Shown: positions 7,730-16,466 of the stretch, piece by piece
Numbering within the stretch: position 1 is the stretch's first letter
How the letters are laid out: every line of letters starts with the position of its first letter
NCBI GenBank assembly: GCA_049652985.1
Contig: JBASFK010000002.1
Location: 682,001 to 746,000 of the forward strand
DNA from: UBA7657 sp049652985
GTDB taxonomy: Bacteria > Pseudomonadota > Alphaproteobacteria > Micavibrionales > Micavibrionaceae
Direction: 5' to 3'
Length of the DNA stretch: 64,000 bases
Notes under the pieces: generated by a model
The model's database searches: none
The model's input: only the letters and a program-made list of their open reading frames with translations
What the model was told of the DNA's origin: nothing
Position numbers and translations under genes: made by a program

Positions 7730-9988
7730 TTAATTATATTGCTGGCCGGGTTCGGAACGCGCGCCTGCATCATCTTCCGAAAGCATATGAACTAGCAGAG
7801 CGGCGCTGGGGCGGCCGCTGGCATTGAGATTGTTGATTTTCTGATAGGCGCGGATGGCATCCTGTGACTGCGGGCTGTCGGCGCCGTCGGCAGGACCGGG
7901 ATATAACCCGATGCCCATCAGGTGTTCCTGGATTTGCGCGAGCAAGGCGCGTTCGTCTTTTTGAGGTGCCGCGGGCGCGGCATCTCCGCGTTTTTCGCCA
8001 GACGGCGCGGGCGCGGCGACGGGCTGCTCGCCGTTCCGGACGTCCTCGACCATTTCATTGATTTCATTCACGCCGATATTCAGCGTTTTCGCGAGTTGCT
8101 CGAGCGCGGCCTTGGCCTCGGGGCTGCCCTTGTCGGCGGCGTCCTTGTACCAGACCAGCGCCTGGTCCGGCTGGGGTTTGCCGAGCAGGCCGTTTTCGTA
8201 GATCAGGCCGAGATTGTAGGAGGCTTCCATGATTCCCTTTGCGGCGGCCTTTTCAAAATAGGCATCGGCCTTGAAGGGATCGTAAGGAACGCCGACGCCC
8301 TCGATATAGGCGATGCCGAGATTATATTGCGCTTCTGGGTGGCCAAGGTCGGCAGCGCGGCTGTACCATTCGATGGCTTTTTTCAGATCGGCGGGCGTGC
8401 CGAGACCCTGATGATGCAGAACGCCAAGATTATAAGCAGCGTTAGGAACGCCTGCGTCGGCGGCCTGGCCAAACCAGAAAAGCGCGCGTTCATAATTCTG
8501 TTTCACGTCCCCGTGACCGGCGGTGTAGACCGCCGCGAGATCATGCTGGGCTTCGGGCATACCTTCAAAAGCACGGTCTTCAATCTTCTTCACGGATTCC
8601 GGAAGGTTTGAATCGGGGCTGATGAGCGAGCGAACATCGACGTCTGATTTTTTATAGAGCGGCGCGGCGGGCGCAGTTTGCGGGGCCGAGGTTTGTGTTT
8701 CTGCAGGCGCGATTTCGACGGGCGTTTGCTTGGTTGCTTCCGCCGGGGCTGGTGGCAGGCTGGCGATTTGCGTTTGTGTTTCCGCTAAGGTTTCCGTATC
8801 GGTTCCGGCAGATGGTTCGATTGCGGCGCTTTCTTCCGCGGCGGCGACCTCATCCGAAGGTTCGATCTTGTTCAGTTCGGCCGCGAGCGCATCGGGATCG
8901 TCGGCCAGCATCTGCTGCAGTTTTACCTCGTCGGTGAGATCAATGCCGATATCGTCGGATGGATCGGGTCCGGTTGTTGTGGCCGGGCTTGCCGTATCCT
9001 CAGAAAAAGCGGCAGTGTTTTCGCTTACGCTCCATTTGTCGACGATAGCGTCGGCCTGATCTTCCAGAGCTGCTTCCGTTTCTGTAGCTGCCGGCGCGGT
9101 TTCAGTGACCTGGAGTTCGCCGGAATCCGCGATCTGCGGGCCGCGGATTTCGCTGACGGCCCAGCCGGCGAGAATACCGCCGACCAGCAGGAGCATAATG
9201 GCGGCGGCCTGAAGCCCGCGCGCGTTTGTCCATGAGCCGGGAGCGAGTTCCTCGTCGGGGATTGCCGTCGGGATGCCGGGCTCCTGCGGGATTCTAAATG
9301 TGTTCTCCATATCGGCGGGAACGGCGCCGGCGATATTCTGGTCGGTGAGCAGCACCATGGCCTTGGCGCTCAGCGCATCGCGCGTCTGCACCACGGTTTC
9401 CTCGATGCGCTCGATCTTGCGCATGAAACGCGTGCGGTCCTCAATGGCTTTTTCGATCTGGCGCATGATCTTGGCCTGCTGGGTGGTCGTTTCTTCAACC
9501 TTGCGGCCAATTTCTTCCTGTTTCTGTTCGGACATCTGGAGGCGCTTGGCGATGTCACGGTAGCTGCCCGCGCCGACGCGGATTTTTTCGGAATTGGATT
9601 TGCTTTCTTTTTCAACGCCTGCCTGGCGCTCTTCAAGATCAAGGAGGAGTTTACGCGTCTCCTCCAGTTCTTTCATCGTTTCGTGCGCGAGTTTCTCGGC
9701 GCGCTCGCCCTGCACGGCGCGGCTTTGCAGGCTGTCCATCGTGCGGCGGTAATTATCGAGCTCTGAGCGCATGGCATTGCGCTCGACCTGCGTGGCTTTC
9801 AGTTTTTCATTCAGCGAGCGCAGAAGTGCGAGAATCTGGAGCTGGGTGGGAGCATTCGCGGAAGCATTTGAGGCGGCCGGGGGTTGCTGCTCGCGCGCGG
9901 GCCTAGCCGGCCCGTCATTCGCAGAGCTACCATTGCCGCCCGAGCCCTGAAAGAACACGCGGCCTTCGGATGTCTTCTTAAATCCCAT
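7730..9988 (-). CDS. PodJ-like polarity factor: coiled coil, TM, Sel1 repeats, PG-binding
   Basis: 752 residues. Order seen: a low-complexity N-terminus; a long coiled coil (about residues 45-215); one transmembrane segment (ARGLQAAAIMLLLVGGILAGW, near residue 255-275); an acidic Ala/Thr/Glu-rich linker; four Sel1-type repeats (AxYNLGVLxxxGLG pattern, about 490-640); and a C-terminal peptidoglycan-binding-1-like domain (LYPGPADGADSPQSQDAIRAY). This order, cytoplasmic coiled coil then TM then periplasmic Sel1 and PG-binding domain, is that of alphaproteobacterial PodJ, which localises polar organelles and division factors. Orthology is inferred from architecture only; a general Sel1-repeat envelope protein is the alternative. 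Confidence 0.75.
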   Translation of the reverse strand: MGFKKTSEGRVFFQGSGGNGSSANDGPARPAREQQPPAASNASANAPTQLQILALLRSLNEKLKATQVERNAMRSELDNYRRTMDSLQSRAVQGERAEKLAHETMKELEETRKLLLDLEERQAGVEKESKSNSEKIRVGAGSYRDIAKRLQMSEQKQEEIGRKVEETTTQQAKIMRQIEKAIEDRTRFMRKIERIEETVVQTRDALSAKAMVLLTDQNIAGAVPADMENTFRIPQEPGIPTAIPDEELAPGSWTNARGLQAAAIMLLLVGGILAGWAVSEIRGPQIADSGELQVTETAPAATETEAALEDQADAIVDKWSVSENTAAFSEDTASPATTTGPDPSDDIGIDLTDEVKLQQMLADDPDALAAELNKIEPSDEVAAAEESAAIEPSAGTDTETLAETQTQIASLPPAPAEATKQTPVEIAPAETQTSAPQTAPAAPLYKKSDVDVRSLISPDSNLPESVKKIEDRAFEGMPEAQHDLAAVYTAGHGDVKQNYERALFWFGQAADAGVPNAAYNLGVLHHQGLGTPADLKKAIEWYSRAADLGHPEAQYNLGIAYIEGVGVPYDPFKADAYFEKAAAKGIMEASYNLGLIYENGLLGKPQPDQALVWYKDAADKGSPEAKAALEQLAKTLNIGVNEINEMVEDVRNGEQPVAAPAPSGEKRGDAAPAAPQKDERALLAQIQEHLMGIGLYPGPADGADSPQSQDAIRAYQKINNLNASGRPSAALLVHMLSEDDAGARSEPGQQYN

Positions 9989-10215
9989 GAAAAATGGTCC
10001 CCGGTTAGTTACGCTTATATATATGTGCTTGGTTGGAATCGACTATACAGGGTTTTGGAAAATCACGCCAAGAAAATCAGGCGCCTAAAATGGCTAATTA
10101 TTAACAGGCGGGATTGAGGATAAAACGCTGAATTCTGGCTGTTTTTGAATATTTTAGGAGAAAATGGGGGTAAATATGATGGCTTCTGCCTCTGGAACAA
10201 AAAAGTTATAAAGCC

Positions 10216-11421
10216 ATGAAAATTACTCCCGCAAAGACCGCGCAAGTTCCCCGCAGGATTCCCGAAAATAAAACGGACATTGCGGCGTCTGTTTCTATTA
10301 TTGCCAAAGCCGCGAATGCGGTTGACCCTTATGCCGCGCCGCGCGACGCTGTCAGGCAGGGCCTGCGTTTCAGCTTTATCGTATACGATCCGCTGAACCA
10401 TCTGGAACGGGAACTGGCCGAGGCCGGTTTCACCCATATTAAAAAACTGAATATGCGCCTGACAGGGACACAGGGCATTTGCTGCGTGAAAGACGGCACG
10501 GCTTATATAAGCTTTCGCGGCTCCGCCAGCCCGCTCGACTGGCTTTTCGATTTTTTGTTCATTCCCTTTTACTGGCCGGTATGCCATTTCGGTTTCGGCA
10601 GTGCGTGGTGGAGCGTCCGCGGTCAGGTCCTCGCCTGGCTGAAGGGCGCAGCTGCCGACATTCAGGGCATCGTGCTTTGCGGCCATTCGCTTGGCGGCGG
10701 CGTCGCGCATCTGGCGGCGCTGGATCTCGCGAAAAGCAATAAAATAACGTCAGTCGTGACATTTGGCGCGCCGAAGGCCTGCTTTCTTGGCACTGCGACA
10801 CAGTACAACAACACGAAAATACACCAGCGCAATGACGAAGACACATTGGGAGCCGTTACATTTTCCGTGGTCAATCAGCGTGACATTGTTTCAAAAGTGC
10901 CCTTTAAGTTTCTGGGTTTTCGCGATGTCGGGCAGCTTATTTATATCGATCAGAATTTTGCCGTTCACTATGGCGCGGAGGCGCTTGACGCACGCTTCAA
11001 GGATTCAATGACTGATACGGATTTTCTATTCAGTTTCATGGAAGAAGAAAAAATAAGCGCGCTCGGCCCAAACAGTAATTCGACGCAGAAATTTTATTAT
11101 AACATGCGTGTCACCGTGGCGTGGATTGCCAAGATTTTTCCCCCACTCAAAAGCATCATCCTGCCTTGCCTCATGTATATCCTGTTTTCAATGTATTTTA
11201 TGCGTTCCGGCCTGGCGCATCTCGGCGATAAATATATGAACGTCCTGACAGAGCCGCTCGCGCAGTCATGGCAATACGATTCTTATGAGAAAACCAAGGC
11301 TGAGAGAATAACGGCGCTTATAGTGCGGCTCGTTATTGGAGGTCTTCTGGCGACCGGATTTCTGTGGGGATTGATTACAATCGCGACCTGGTCTGTCGAA
11401 AGCATAATGAAACAACAATAA
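10216..11421 (+). CDS. Class 3 lipase-like alpha/beta hydrolase with C-terminal membrane segments
   Basis: 401 residues. The nucleophile elbow is GHSLGGG with Ser158, preceded by a TAYISFRGSASPLDWLFDF segment (residues 95-113) that matches the oxyanion region of Lipase_3 enzymes. The following LDLAKSNKITSVVTFGAPK (about 168-186) and a downstream NQRDIVSKVPF segment are also typical of the family; Asp and His of the triad probably lie in the latter part. Two hydrophobic stretches near the C-terminus (ILPCLMYILFSMYF and LVIGGLLATGFLWGLITIAT) suggest membrane attachment. There is no N-terminal signal peptide, so the active site may face the cytoplasm. Substrate unknown. The ribosome-binding site is weak. 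Confidence 0.8.
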   Translation: MKITPAKTAQVPRRIPENKTDIAASVSIIAKAANAVDPYAAPRDAVRQGLRFSFIVYDPLNHLERELAEAGFTHIKKLNMRLTGTQGICCVKDGTAYISFRGSASPLDWLFDFLFIPFYWPVCHFGFGSAWWSVRGQVLAWLKGAAADIQGIVLCGHSLGGGVAHLAALDLAKSNKITSVVTFGAPKACFLGTATQYNNTKIHQRNDEDTLGAVTFSVVNQRDIVSKVPFKFLGFRDVGQLIYIDQNFAVHYGAEALDARFKDSMTDTDFLFSFMEEEKISALGPNSNSTQKFYYNMRVTVAWIAKIFPPLKSIILPCLMYILFSMYFMRSGLAHLGDKYMNVLTEPLAQSWQYDSYEKTKAERITALIVRLVIGGLLATGFLWGLITIATWSVESIMKQQ

Positions 11422-11440
11422 CGTTTAAGCCCGAGCATTC

Positions 11441-12166
11441 TTATTTTTTCTTGTTTTTGTCTTCCTGGCGCTTTTTTTCTTGTAATTTTTTTTCCTGGAA
11501 CTTTTTTTGCTGCTTTTGTTTTTCCTGGAATTTTTTCTCTTCTGATTTTTTGCGTTCCAGTATTTTTTTCTGGGCGCGTTTCTTGTCGTAATTTTTTTGC
11601 TCTTTTTCTTTTTTTTCTACTTTCTTACGGTGCTCTTCGATCGCTTTTTTCTTGAAATCTTCTATCGTGGCTTTTTGTGGCGATTTTTCGGGGGCAGCGT
11701 CCTGAGCGTCGTCGCTTTTGGATGACGCCACGCCGTAGCTGCTACCCGAGAGCCCGAGCGCCTGGCCTTTTTCCCGCTGAGGCTGTTTTGTTTCTCTCTC
11801 TTCCCTCGCGGGTGGGAGCACATGTTCGTAAGAAGATTCAAAAGGAGCATCGCCTGTAAGGGCGCCGGTCATGTTTGCACCCGTCAATCTTGCTTCAGAT
11901 ATTCTGGCGCCTCTCAGGTCAGCGTTGGTAAGATTGGCGTTTCTGAGATCGGCGCCGCTAAGATCAAGACCTGCGAGATTTGTGCCACTGAGGTCAAGAA
12001 CGAAAGATGGATAGGCATCACGCGCCAGTGCGACGCGCTTATTGAGGGCGCTGATGGCGCCGACTTTTAAAAAATAAACAGCGGCAAGTTTTTGTTCTTC
12101 CGGATCACGCCGGATAAAATTTTCCGGCAGGTTCAGGTCTCTGTAATCTTCCGGAAGTTCAGACAT
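11441..12166 (-). CDS. Pentapeptide-repeat protein with long lysine-rich tail
   Basis: 241 residues. An N-terminal ~45-residue helix-like part is followed by about nine pentapeptide repeats of the A(D/N)LxX type (LSGTNLAGLDLSGADLRNAN and onward, about residues 58-105), which build a right-handed quadrilateral beta-helix. After a linker, the last ~85 residues are almost only K, E and Q, with units like KKFQEK, forming a highly charged probable coiled coil. No enzyme motif is seen. Pentapeptide repeats serve for protein interaction or, in some proteins, DNA mimicry, but this tail is basic. It converges on the lipase gene with a 19-base gap. Function unknown. Confidence 0.75.
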   Translation of the reverse strand: MSELPEDYRDLNLPENFIRRDPEEQKLAAVYFLKVGAISALNKRVALARDAYPSFVLDLSGTNLAGLDLSGADLRNANLTNADLRGARISEARLTGANMTGALTGDAPFESSYEHVLPPAREERETKQPQREKGQALGLSGSSYGVASSKSDDAQDAAPEKSPQKATIEDFKKKAIEEHRKKVEKKEKEQKNYDKKRAQKKILERKKSEEKKFQEKQKQQKKFQEKKLQEKKRQEDKNKKK

Positions 12167-12246
12167 GGTTACTGTATTGCCTTTGCTTTTCCAGACATTC
12201 TAACCTGTTTGGTATTTTACCATTTTATATCAAAGACTTAACTGGA

Positions 12247-12321
12247 TGGCTGGGGCGCTAGGGATCGAACCTAGGAATGTCGGTACCAAAAACCGATGCC
12301 TTACCGCTTGGCTACGCCCCA
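12247..12321 (-). tRNA. tRNA-Gln (anticodon TTG)
   Basis: Full cloverleaf on the minus strand: acceptor TGGGGCG/CGCCCCA, D-arm GCC/GGC, anticodon stem TCGGT/ACCGA with loop TTTTGGT (anticodon TTG at 12287-12289), T-arm CTAGG/CCTAG with TTCGATC loop, discriminator G, and an encoded CCA end. Reads CAA glutamine codons. Confidence 0.97.
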
Positions 12322-12406
12322 ATCAAGATAAAGGTGGCAGAAATTACACCAGTTTTAAAGGCTAAAGCAAGGCTTTAACTATTCCTGACCTTTAGGGGGT
12401 TAATGT

Positions 12407-12886
12407 CTAATTCTGCACGAGGGCATCGTTGAAGCTGACATCGCCATCCGTATCTTTTATAAAAGCGCTGCCGAAAGCATTTTGAAATATGCTCAGGAAC
12501 GTGGACCATATGTCTTTATCGGGATTGTTCAGGTCTCCCTCGACCGGAATGCGCATCGCGAATTGATCCTGGGGGTGGTTTTTGAAAATCGTCATGAAGG
12601 CTGACGCCATGGTGCTCCAGATTGTTTTCAGCGGATTTGAATCCAGCGCATCGACAGATACATCCGTGACAAGCGGTTTGAGATAGCCCGTGACTTTTCC
12701 TTTTGCAGCCGCCAGCTCTGCATAGAGATCTATTCTACCCTTCTCAAATTCTATGGCAGCGAAAGAGCGGGCATAATCATTGAAGGCAGGCAACGCGGCG
12801 CCTTCAAGTTTTCCATCAAGATCGAAATCAGGAACATCCTGCAGAATATTCATGTGGCCTTCGATTGAAAGCCTGCCATCGCCGAT
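12407..12886 (-). pseudogene. Remnant of a DUF748 family protein (C-terminal part)
   Basis: The frame encodes about 159 residues and resembles the C-terminus of DUF748 (AsmA-related) envelope proteins: an SIEGHMNILQDVPDFDLDGK segment, LPAFNDYARSF, then NPLKTIWSTM and DQFAMRIPVEGDL followed by IWSTFLSIFQNAFGSAF. Family-like residues continue upstream of the only ATG (12853) as far as a TGA just above 12886, and the neighbouring frame carries a few more plausible residues, as expected after a frameshift. Full-length DUF748 proteins are many hundreds of residues long. I read this as a decayed gene; a short expressed protein from 12853 cannot be excluded. Confidence 0.6.
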
Positions 12887-12918
12887 TCAATTTAGGCTGG
12901 TTCATTACTATGCGTGAT

Positions 12919-13062
12919 CTAGAAGCCTTCAGCTTTGTCTTCTTCCTTGGCGTATGGAAGTTTTGAAGGATTACCGCGAACTTCTTCAATGGCCTTTTCC
13001 CATGCAACCATTTGCTCGGCACTGGTTGTATTAACATACTTAATATATAATGGCGGTGTATG
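12919..13062 (-). pseudogene. Short orphan coding fragment
   Basis: An open frame of about 47 codons (ATG possible at 13009-13011) reads like real protein (YIKYVNTTSAEQ..., EKAIEEVRGNPSKL, PYAKEEDKAEGF) and ends in TAG. It matches nothing I recognise and has no good ribosome-binding site. It sits between the DUF748 remnant and the RTX gene, so it may be the tail of another lost gene. Confidence 0.25.
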
Positions 13063-13093
13063 CTACATGAGATTTCGCAGAAATCTGTTCTTT

Positions 13094-15517
13094 CTACGCG
13101 ATCAATAGGTTCGCGAGCAGATCGTTTATGTCGGAATTTTTTACCGTTACCAGCAGATGCGATTCAGCTGAAACAGTGACGTCTGCGCCATTTTGAACGA
13201 TCTCGATGTACCCGGCGTCGACGGCGCTGGTTACATCTGTGAAGCCATTATCAGCGAGCAGAGACGAAAGATCGAGCGTATCGCTGCCGCCAAAATCCAT
13301 GATCGTATCGCCGCCATCCAGAATGTCTTCGTACCTGAATATATCGGCCCCTGCGCCACCGCTGAGCGTATCCGCGCCATGGCCGCCGACCAGCACATCA
13401 TTGCCAGTGTCGCCATACAGGAAGTCTGCGCCGTCGTTGCCATACAGCCTGTCGTCGCCATACAGGCCGTAAACGCGGCCATTACTGCCATCGGCGACAT
13501 ACGCCGTGTCGTCATTCGCCGATAAATTCGCAGCGCTGCTTCCACTCAGATAGACCTTATGTCCTGCGCCGATCGTGCTGGTATCCAAACCGCCCAGCCC
13601 TTTCGTGCCGAATGTTACCGTTACTTCACCGCTGTCGGCTGATTGCAGGAACGAATTATCGAGAATTAATTTTGCTCTCAACCCGGCATCGGTCACGTCA
13701 ATATTGTCAATCCCATCCAGATTTGCATACAGGCTGCTGTTAAAATTCAGCGAGGTCGATTCAAATTTCAGCGTGTCGAAACCAGCTTTGAGATCGATTG
13801 TATCGCTTGCCGTCAATTGCGCGGTATAAGCACGGATAGTCTCATCCGCCGCTGTCCCGACAATCGTCTCAATTTTCGAGGTGAGGCTCGTAATGAGCCC
13901 GAGAATTGGGGGAATGAGGGGCGGAAGAATAGGCGGAAGAACCGGGGGTGGAGGGGGATCATCCGGTTCTTCCGTATCCGGAAGCGGGCCATCTGGAATT
14001 TTTGTCAGGTCATTATCATTAAAAATAAAATGAGAGGCGGTCAGGGCTGATTTACTTACGCCCTCCAGGTAAGCGATGGTTTTGCCACCAACCACCAGGT
14101 TCACGCCGCCGGAAACAGCGCTTATCGTGACATTTGAAAACGAGGTTGCGCCTGAGAAACCGTTCAGAACGATATAATCGCCGCCGCTTCCGGTTTTGAA
14201 ATCCTTGATCGTATCAAGGCCGCCATTGACCTCGAACACGAATTTGTCACGGCTGCCACCGCCAATCAGCGTGTCATTCTTCAACCCGCCAATCAGGACA
14301 TCGGCGCCGCTGCCGCCGTGCAAGGTATCTTTTCCGTCATTGCCGTCAAGCCAGGCGCCATTATTCCACCCATGAATGACGTCGTCTTTCGAACCGGCGC
14401 TAGCCACGCCAAATAACACGGTGTTTTTTGTTATATCTGTATAAGGATGCATGCTGCCGCCGGGACTGACAATGCGCCAGACCGTATCGCCGAGTCGGTA
14501 TACGTCGCTATCGACCGTGACAGTGTTATTATAGTCCGGGCCGCCGTGGAAATTGATGTCGCGGTTGGTTGAAACAATATGCACCTTGTTTCCGACTTCA
14601 GTATGCCAGCTTGAGAACACAAATGCGTGCCGAACATTCTGAATGTCCAGATTTTCAAAAACACCGTAATAGGTTTCGGCGACCTGGATGCCATAGCCGT
14701 TCCCATCGCCGCCCTTGTTATGAGCGCCGTCGATTTTTACGGTGTCAACATTCGGCGTTAAGCTTGTACGAAATTCGATGCTATGCGACGGCGCGTTCGT
14801 GACATTGACGTTTTTAATCACCGCGCTCTGCGTTTTATCCATATATATGGCGATTGTTCCCGCATCGTCGGGACGCGCGTTGCTCATATCATCCGGATCA
14901 GGCGTCCCTAAATTATATGTCAGACTGAAATCAGACAGTGTTACACCGTCCACAGCCTTGATTACCTTTACGGTCGAGAGCGAGGCACTAATGGCATGTG
15001 TCACCGGCGTTATCAAGGTAATAGTGTTGCCGCTGATTGATTTAATCTCCACCAGCGTTTCATTGATCGGGAATTTCAGCGCGTCACTCGACGAAATATT
15101 GTCGTATCCGCTTGCATCCAGCCAGCTTGAAGTATTTTTTTGCTGAATGTGAAGAACGTCGCCCACTTTTAAACCAGACGCGCTCTTCAATGTAATGACG
15201 GAGCTTCCTGCGCTGGCGCTGCTGTTCAGCACGCCGGAATAAGAGGAATACGATCCTTGCACATGAATGCCGTCGCCCGCATCGCCGGGAAAATCAAAAA
15301 TCAGTTTTGTTTCAGTTTTTCCCGCACCTTTAAGCGTGATGTCATTGCGCGTAATTTCCAACGTGTCTGTAATCGTATGGGTACCGCGCGCGAAAAAAAT
15401 CGTCGACCCCGAGGCGGCCTGGGTGATTACGCTCTTTATAGATGCTGTCGATGTTCCAGCGGAAATTGCATAGGTCAGGGTTTGGGCGTCATAAGTGACG
15501 CCGGCAGGAAGAGTCAT
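13094..15517 (-). CDS. Large secreted beta-helix / RTX calcium-binding protein
   Basis: 807 residues, no N-terminal signal peptide, as usual for type I secretion substrates. Residues ~1-360 form a right-handed parallel beta-helix of the polysaccharide-active type (ARGTHTITDTLEITRNDITL near the start, then ITLKGAG; later asparagine/valine-rich rungs). A first RTX block follows (WLDGNDGKDTLHGGSGADVL), then a proline-rich hinge of about 25 residues, a beta-rich domain, and a second RTX block (GDDRLYGNDGADFLYGDTG, then GADTLSGGAGADIF). The C-terminus is hydrophobic and acidic (LLANLLIA), fitting a type I signal. Likely a secreted polysaccharide lyase, C5-epimerase or adhesin; no catalytic residues can be assigned. 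Strong ribosome-binding site GAGGA. No type I transporter gene is nearby. Confidence 0.75.
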   Translation of the reverse strand: MTLPAGVTYDAQTLTYAISAGTSTASIKSVITQAASGSTIFFARGTHTITDTLEITRNDITLKGAGKTETKLIFDFPGDAGDGIHVQGSYSSYSGVLNSSASAGSSVITLKSASGLKVGDVLHIQQKNTSSWLDASGYDNISSSDALKFPINETLVEIKSISGNTITLITPVTHAISASLSTVKVIKAVDGVTLSDFSLTYNLGTPDPDDMSNARPDDAGTIAIYMDKTQSAVIKNVNVTNAPSHSIEFRTSLTPNVDTVKIDGAHNKGGDGNGYGIQVAETYYGVFENLDIQNVRHAFVFSSWHTEVGNKVHIVSTNRDINFHGGPDYNNTVTVDSDVYRLGDTVWRIVSPGGSMHPYTDITKNTVLFGVASAGSKDDVIHGWNNGAWLDGNDGKDTLHGGSGADVLIGGLKNDTLIGGGSRDKFVFEVNGGLDTIKDFKTGSGGDYIVLNGFSGATSFSNVTISAVSGGVNLVVGGKTIAYLEGVSKSALTASHFIFNDNDLTKIPDGPLPDTEEPDDPPPPPVLPPILPPLIPPILGLITSLTSKIETIVGTAADETIRAYTAQLTASDTIDLKAGFDTLKFESTSLNFNSSLYANLDGIDNIDVTDAGLRAKLILDNSFLQSADSGEVTVTFGTKGLGGLDTSTIGAGHKVYLSGSSAANLSANDDTAYVADGSNGRVYGLYGDDRLYGNDGADFLYGDTGNDVLVGGHGADTLSGGAGADIFRYEDILDGGDTIMDFGGSDTLDLSSLLADNGFTDVTSAVDAGYIEIVQNGADVTVSAESHLLVTVKNSDINDLLANLLIA

Positions 15518-15947
15518 GTCTTTTTTCCTCGGATTTTCTGTTATTTAATTGGGATTAATTTCCCACCAATTTGGACTTACATTTTTTTTACTTGAATGTT
15601 TTCTTGTTCTTTTAATTTTGGTTCCCGAACAGTAAAAAAATATTTAATTAATAACCAGAATAAGTTCAAAAAACTTTCAGTCCGTGTGGATTAAAATCAA
15701 TTTTCAACCTGAATTCAGTCCGTTACCGAAAAGATTATCCTGGGAAAAAAAATTTTCACAATTTTTCAAATGGGAACATGTTCTTAGTATCACACGCAAA
15801 AATTTTGCAAACGGGAAGATTCATTTTTTTGAAGGAATAATCAGGTGAAAATAATCCTAAAACTTGTTTTAACCTAAAACTTGTCTCAAATGGAACCTTG
15901 TTCCTTCATAAACTATTTATATTAAGCATCATTGGAGTTAGAAGAGC
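15518..15947. promoter_or_regulatory. AT-rich divergent intergenic region with repeated operator-like motifs
   Basis: 430 bases without a gene, between the divergent RTX gene and endonuclease V fragment, much richer in A/T than its surroundings. It holds three GAAC/GTTC inverted repeats: GTTC-CC-GAAC (15621-15630), GAACATGTTC (15774-15783) and GGAAC-CTT-GTTCC (15892-15904). The last two are each preceded by TCAAATG. It also holds direct repeats CCTAAAACTTGT (15856-15867 and 15873-15884) and TTCAGTCCGT (15676-15685 and 15714-15723). No confident -35/-10 pair was assigned. Confidence 0.5.
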
Positions 15948-16466
15948 ATGGCTATTGTAAACAAGCCTTTCTGGTGGCCCGGGTTTGCGGGCTTTTACGG
16001 GTTTGCAGATACGCCCGGCGCGACCATTGATTCCGCGCAGATGCTCAACAGGCTCAATCTGCATCTTTATCCCGCGCCTTCACAATACAGCACGCATCTT
16101 AAAAATACGCAGGGCATCGCCCATCCGCGCAGGTTGGGCATTTCCGCGCATGTGGGCGTTCTGACGGGGTTGCCGACGATTGGCGTGGCGAAATCGGTTC
16201 TATGTGGCAGCTATAAAGAGCCAGGCCCGGCCAAGGGCAAAATGGAGCCGCTCGTGCATAAAAGTGAAAAAATTGGAACCGCATTGCGCAGCCGGGATAA
16301 CGTCAAGCCGATCTTTATTTCTCCCGGCCACAGGGTAGACCATGAAAGCGCCGTTGCGCTGGTGCTGCGATGCCTGACAAAATACCGCCTGCCGGAGCCG
16401 ACAAGGCTGGCCGATAAGTTCAGCAAGATTGTTCATACAGGGCAGGCGGGCCTGCTCAGCGGATAA
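15948..16466 (+). pseudogene. Truncated, probably inactive endonuclease V-like protein
   Basis: 172 residues. From about residue 55 it matches the C-terminal half of endonuclease V (Nfi): QGIAHPRRLG, THL/GVLTGLPTIGVAKS, VKPIFISPGHRVDHESAVALV and YRLPEPTRLADK. Endonuclease V (normally about 220-230 residues) nicks DNA next to deaminated adenine. The N-terminal half, with two of the acidic catalytic residues, is missing and replaced by about 55 unrelated residues (MAIVNKPFWWPGFAG and onward). The conserved Asp before the QGIAHPR motif (usually DGQGIAHPR) is replaced: here it reads NTQGIAHPR. It ends in an 11-base convergent overlap with the GT2 gene. It may be a chimera left by a deletion, or a domesticated remnant. 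Confidence 0.65.

Noticed and set aside
12247..12321. tRNA-Gln as an attachment site of an integrated element
   Set aside because: No integrase and no duplicated tRNA 3' end was found; the disturbed zone is on the 5' side of the tRNA.
15606..15624. GTTC-N11-GTTC as an alphaproteobacterial SOS (LexA) box
   Set aside because: The alphaproteobacterial LexA site needs GTTC-N7-GTTC; the spacing here is 11 and the other motifs are inverted, not direct.
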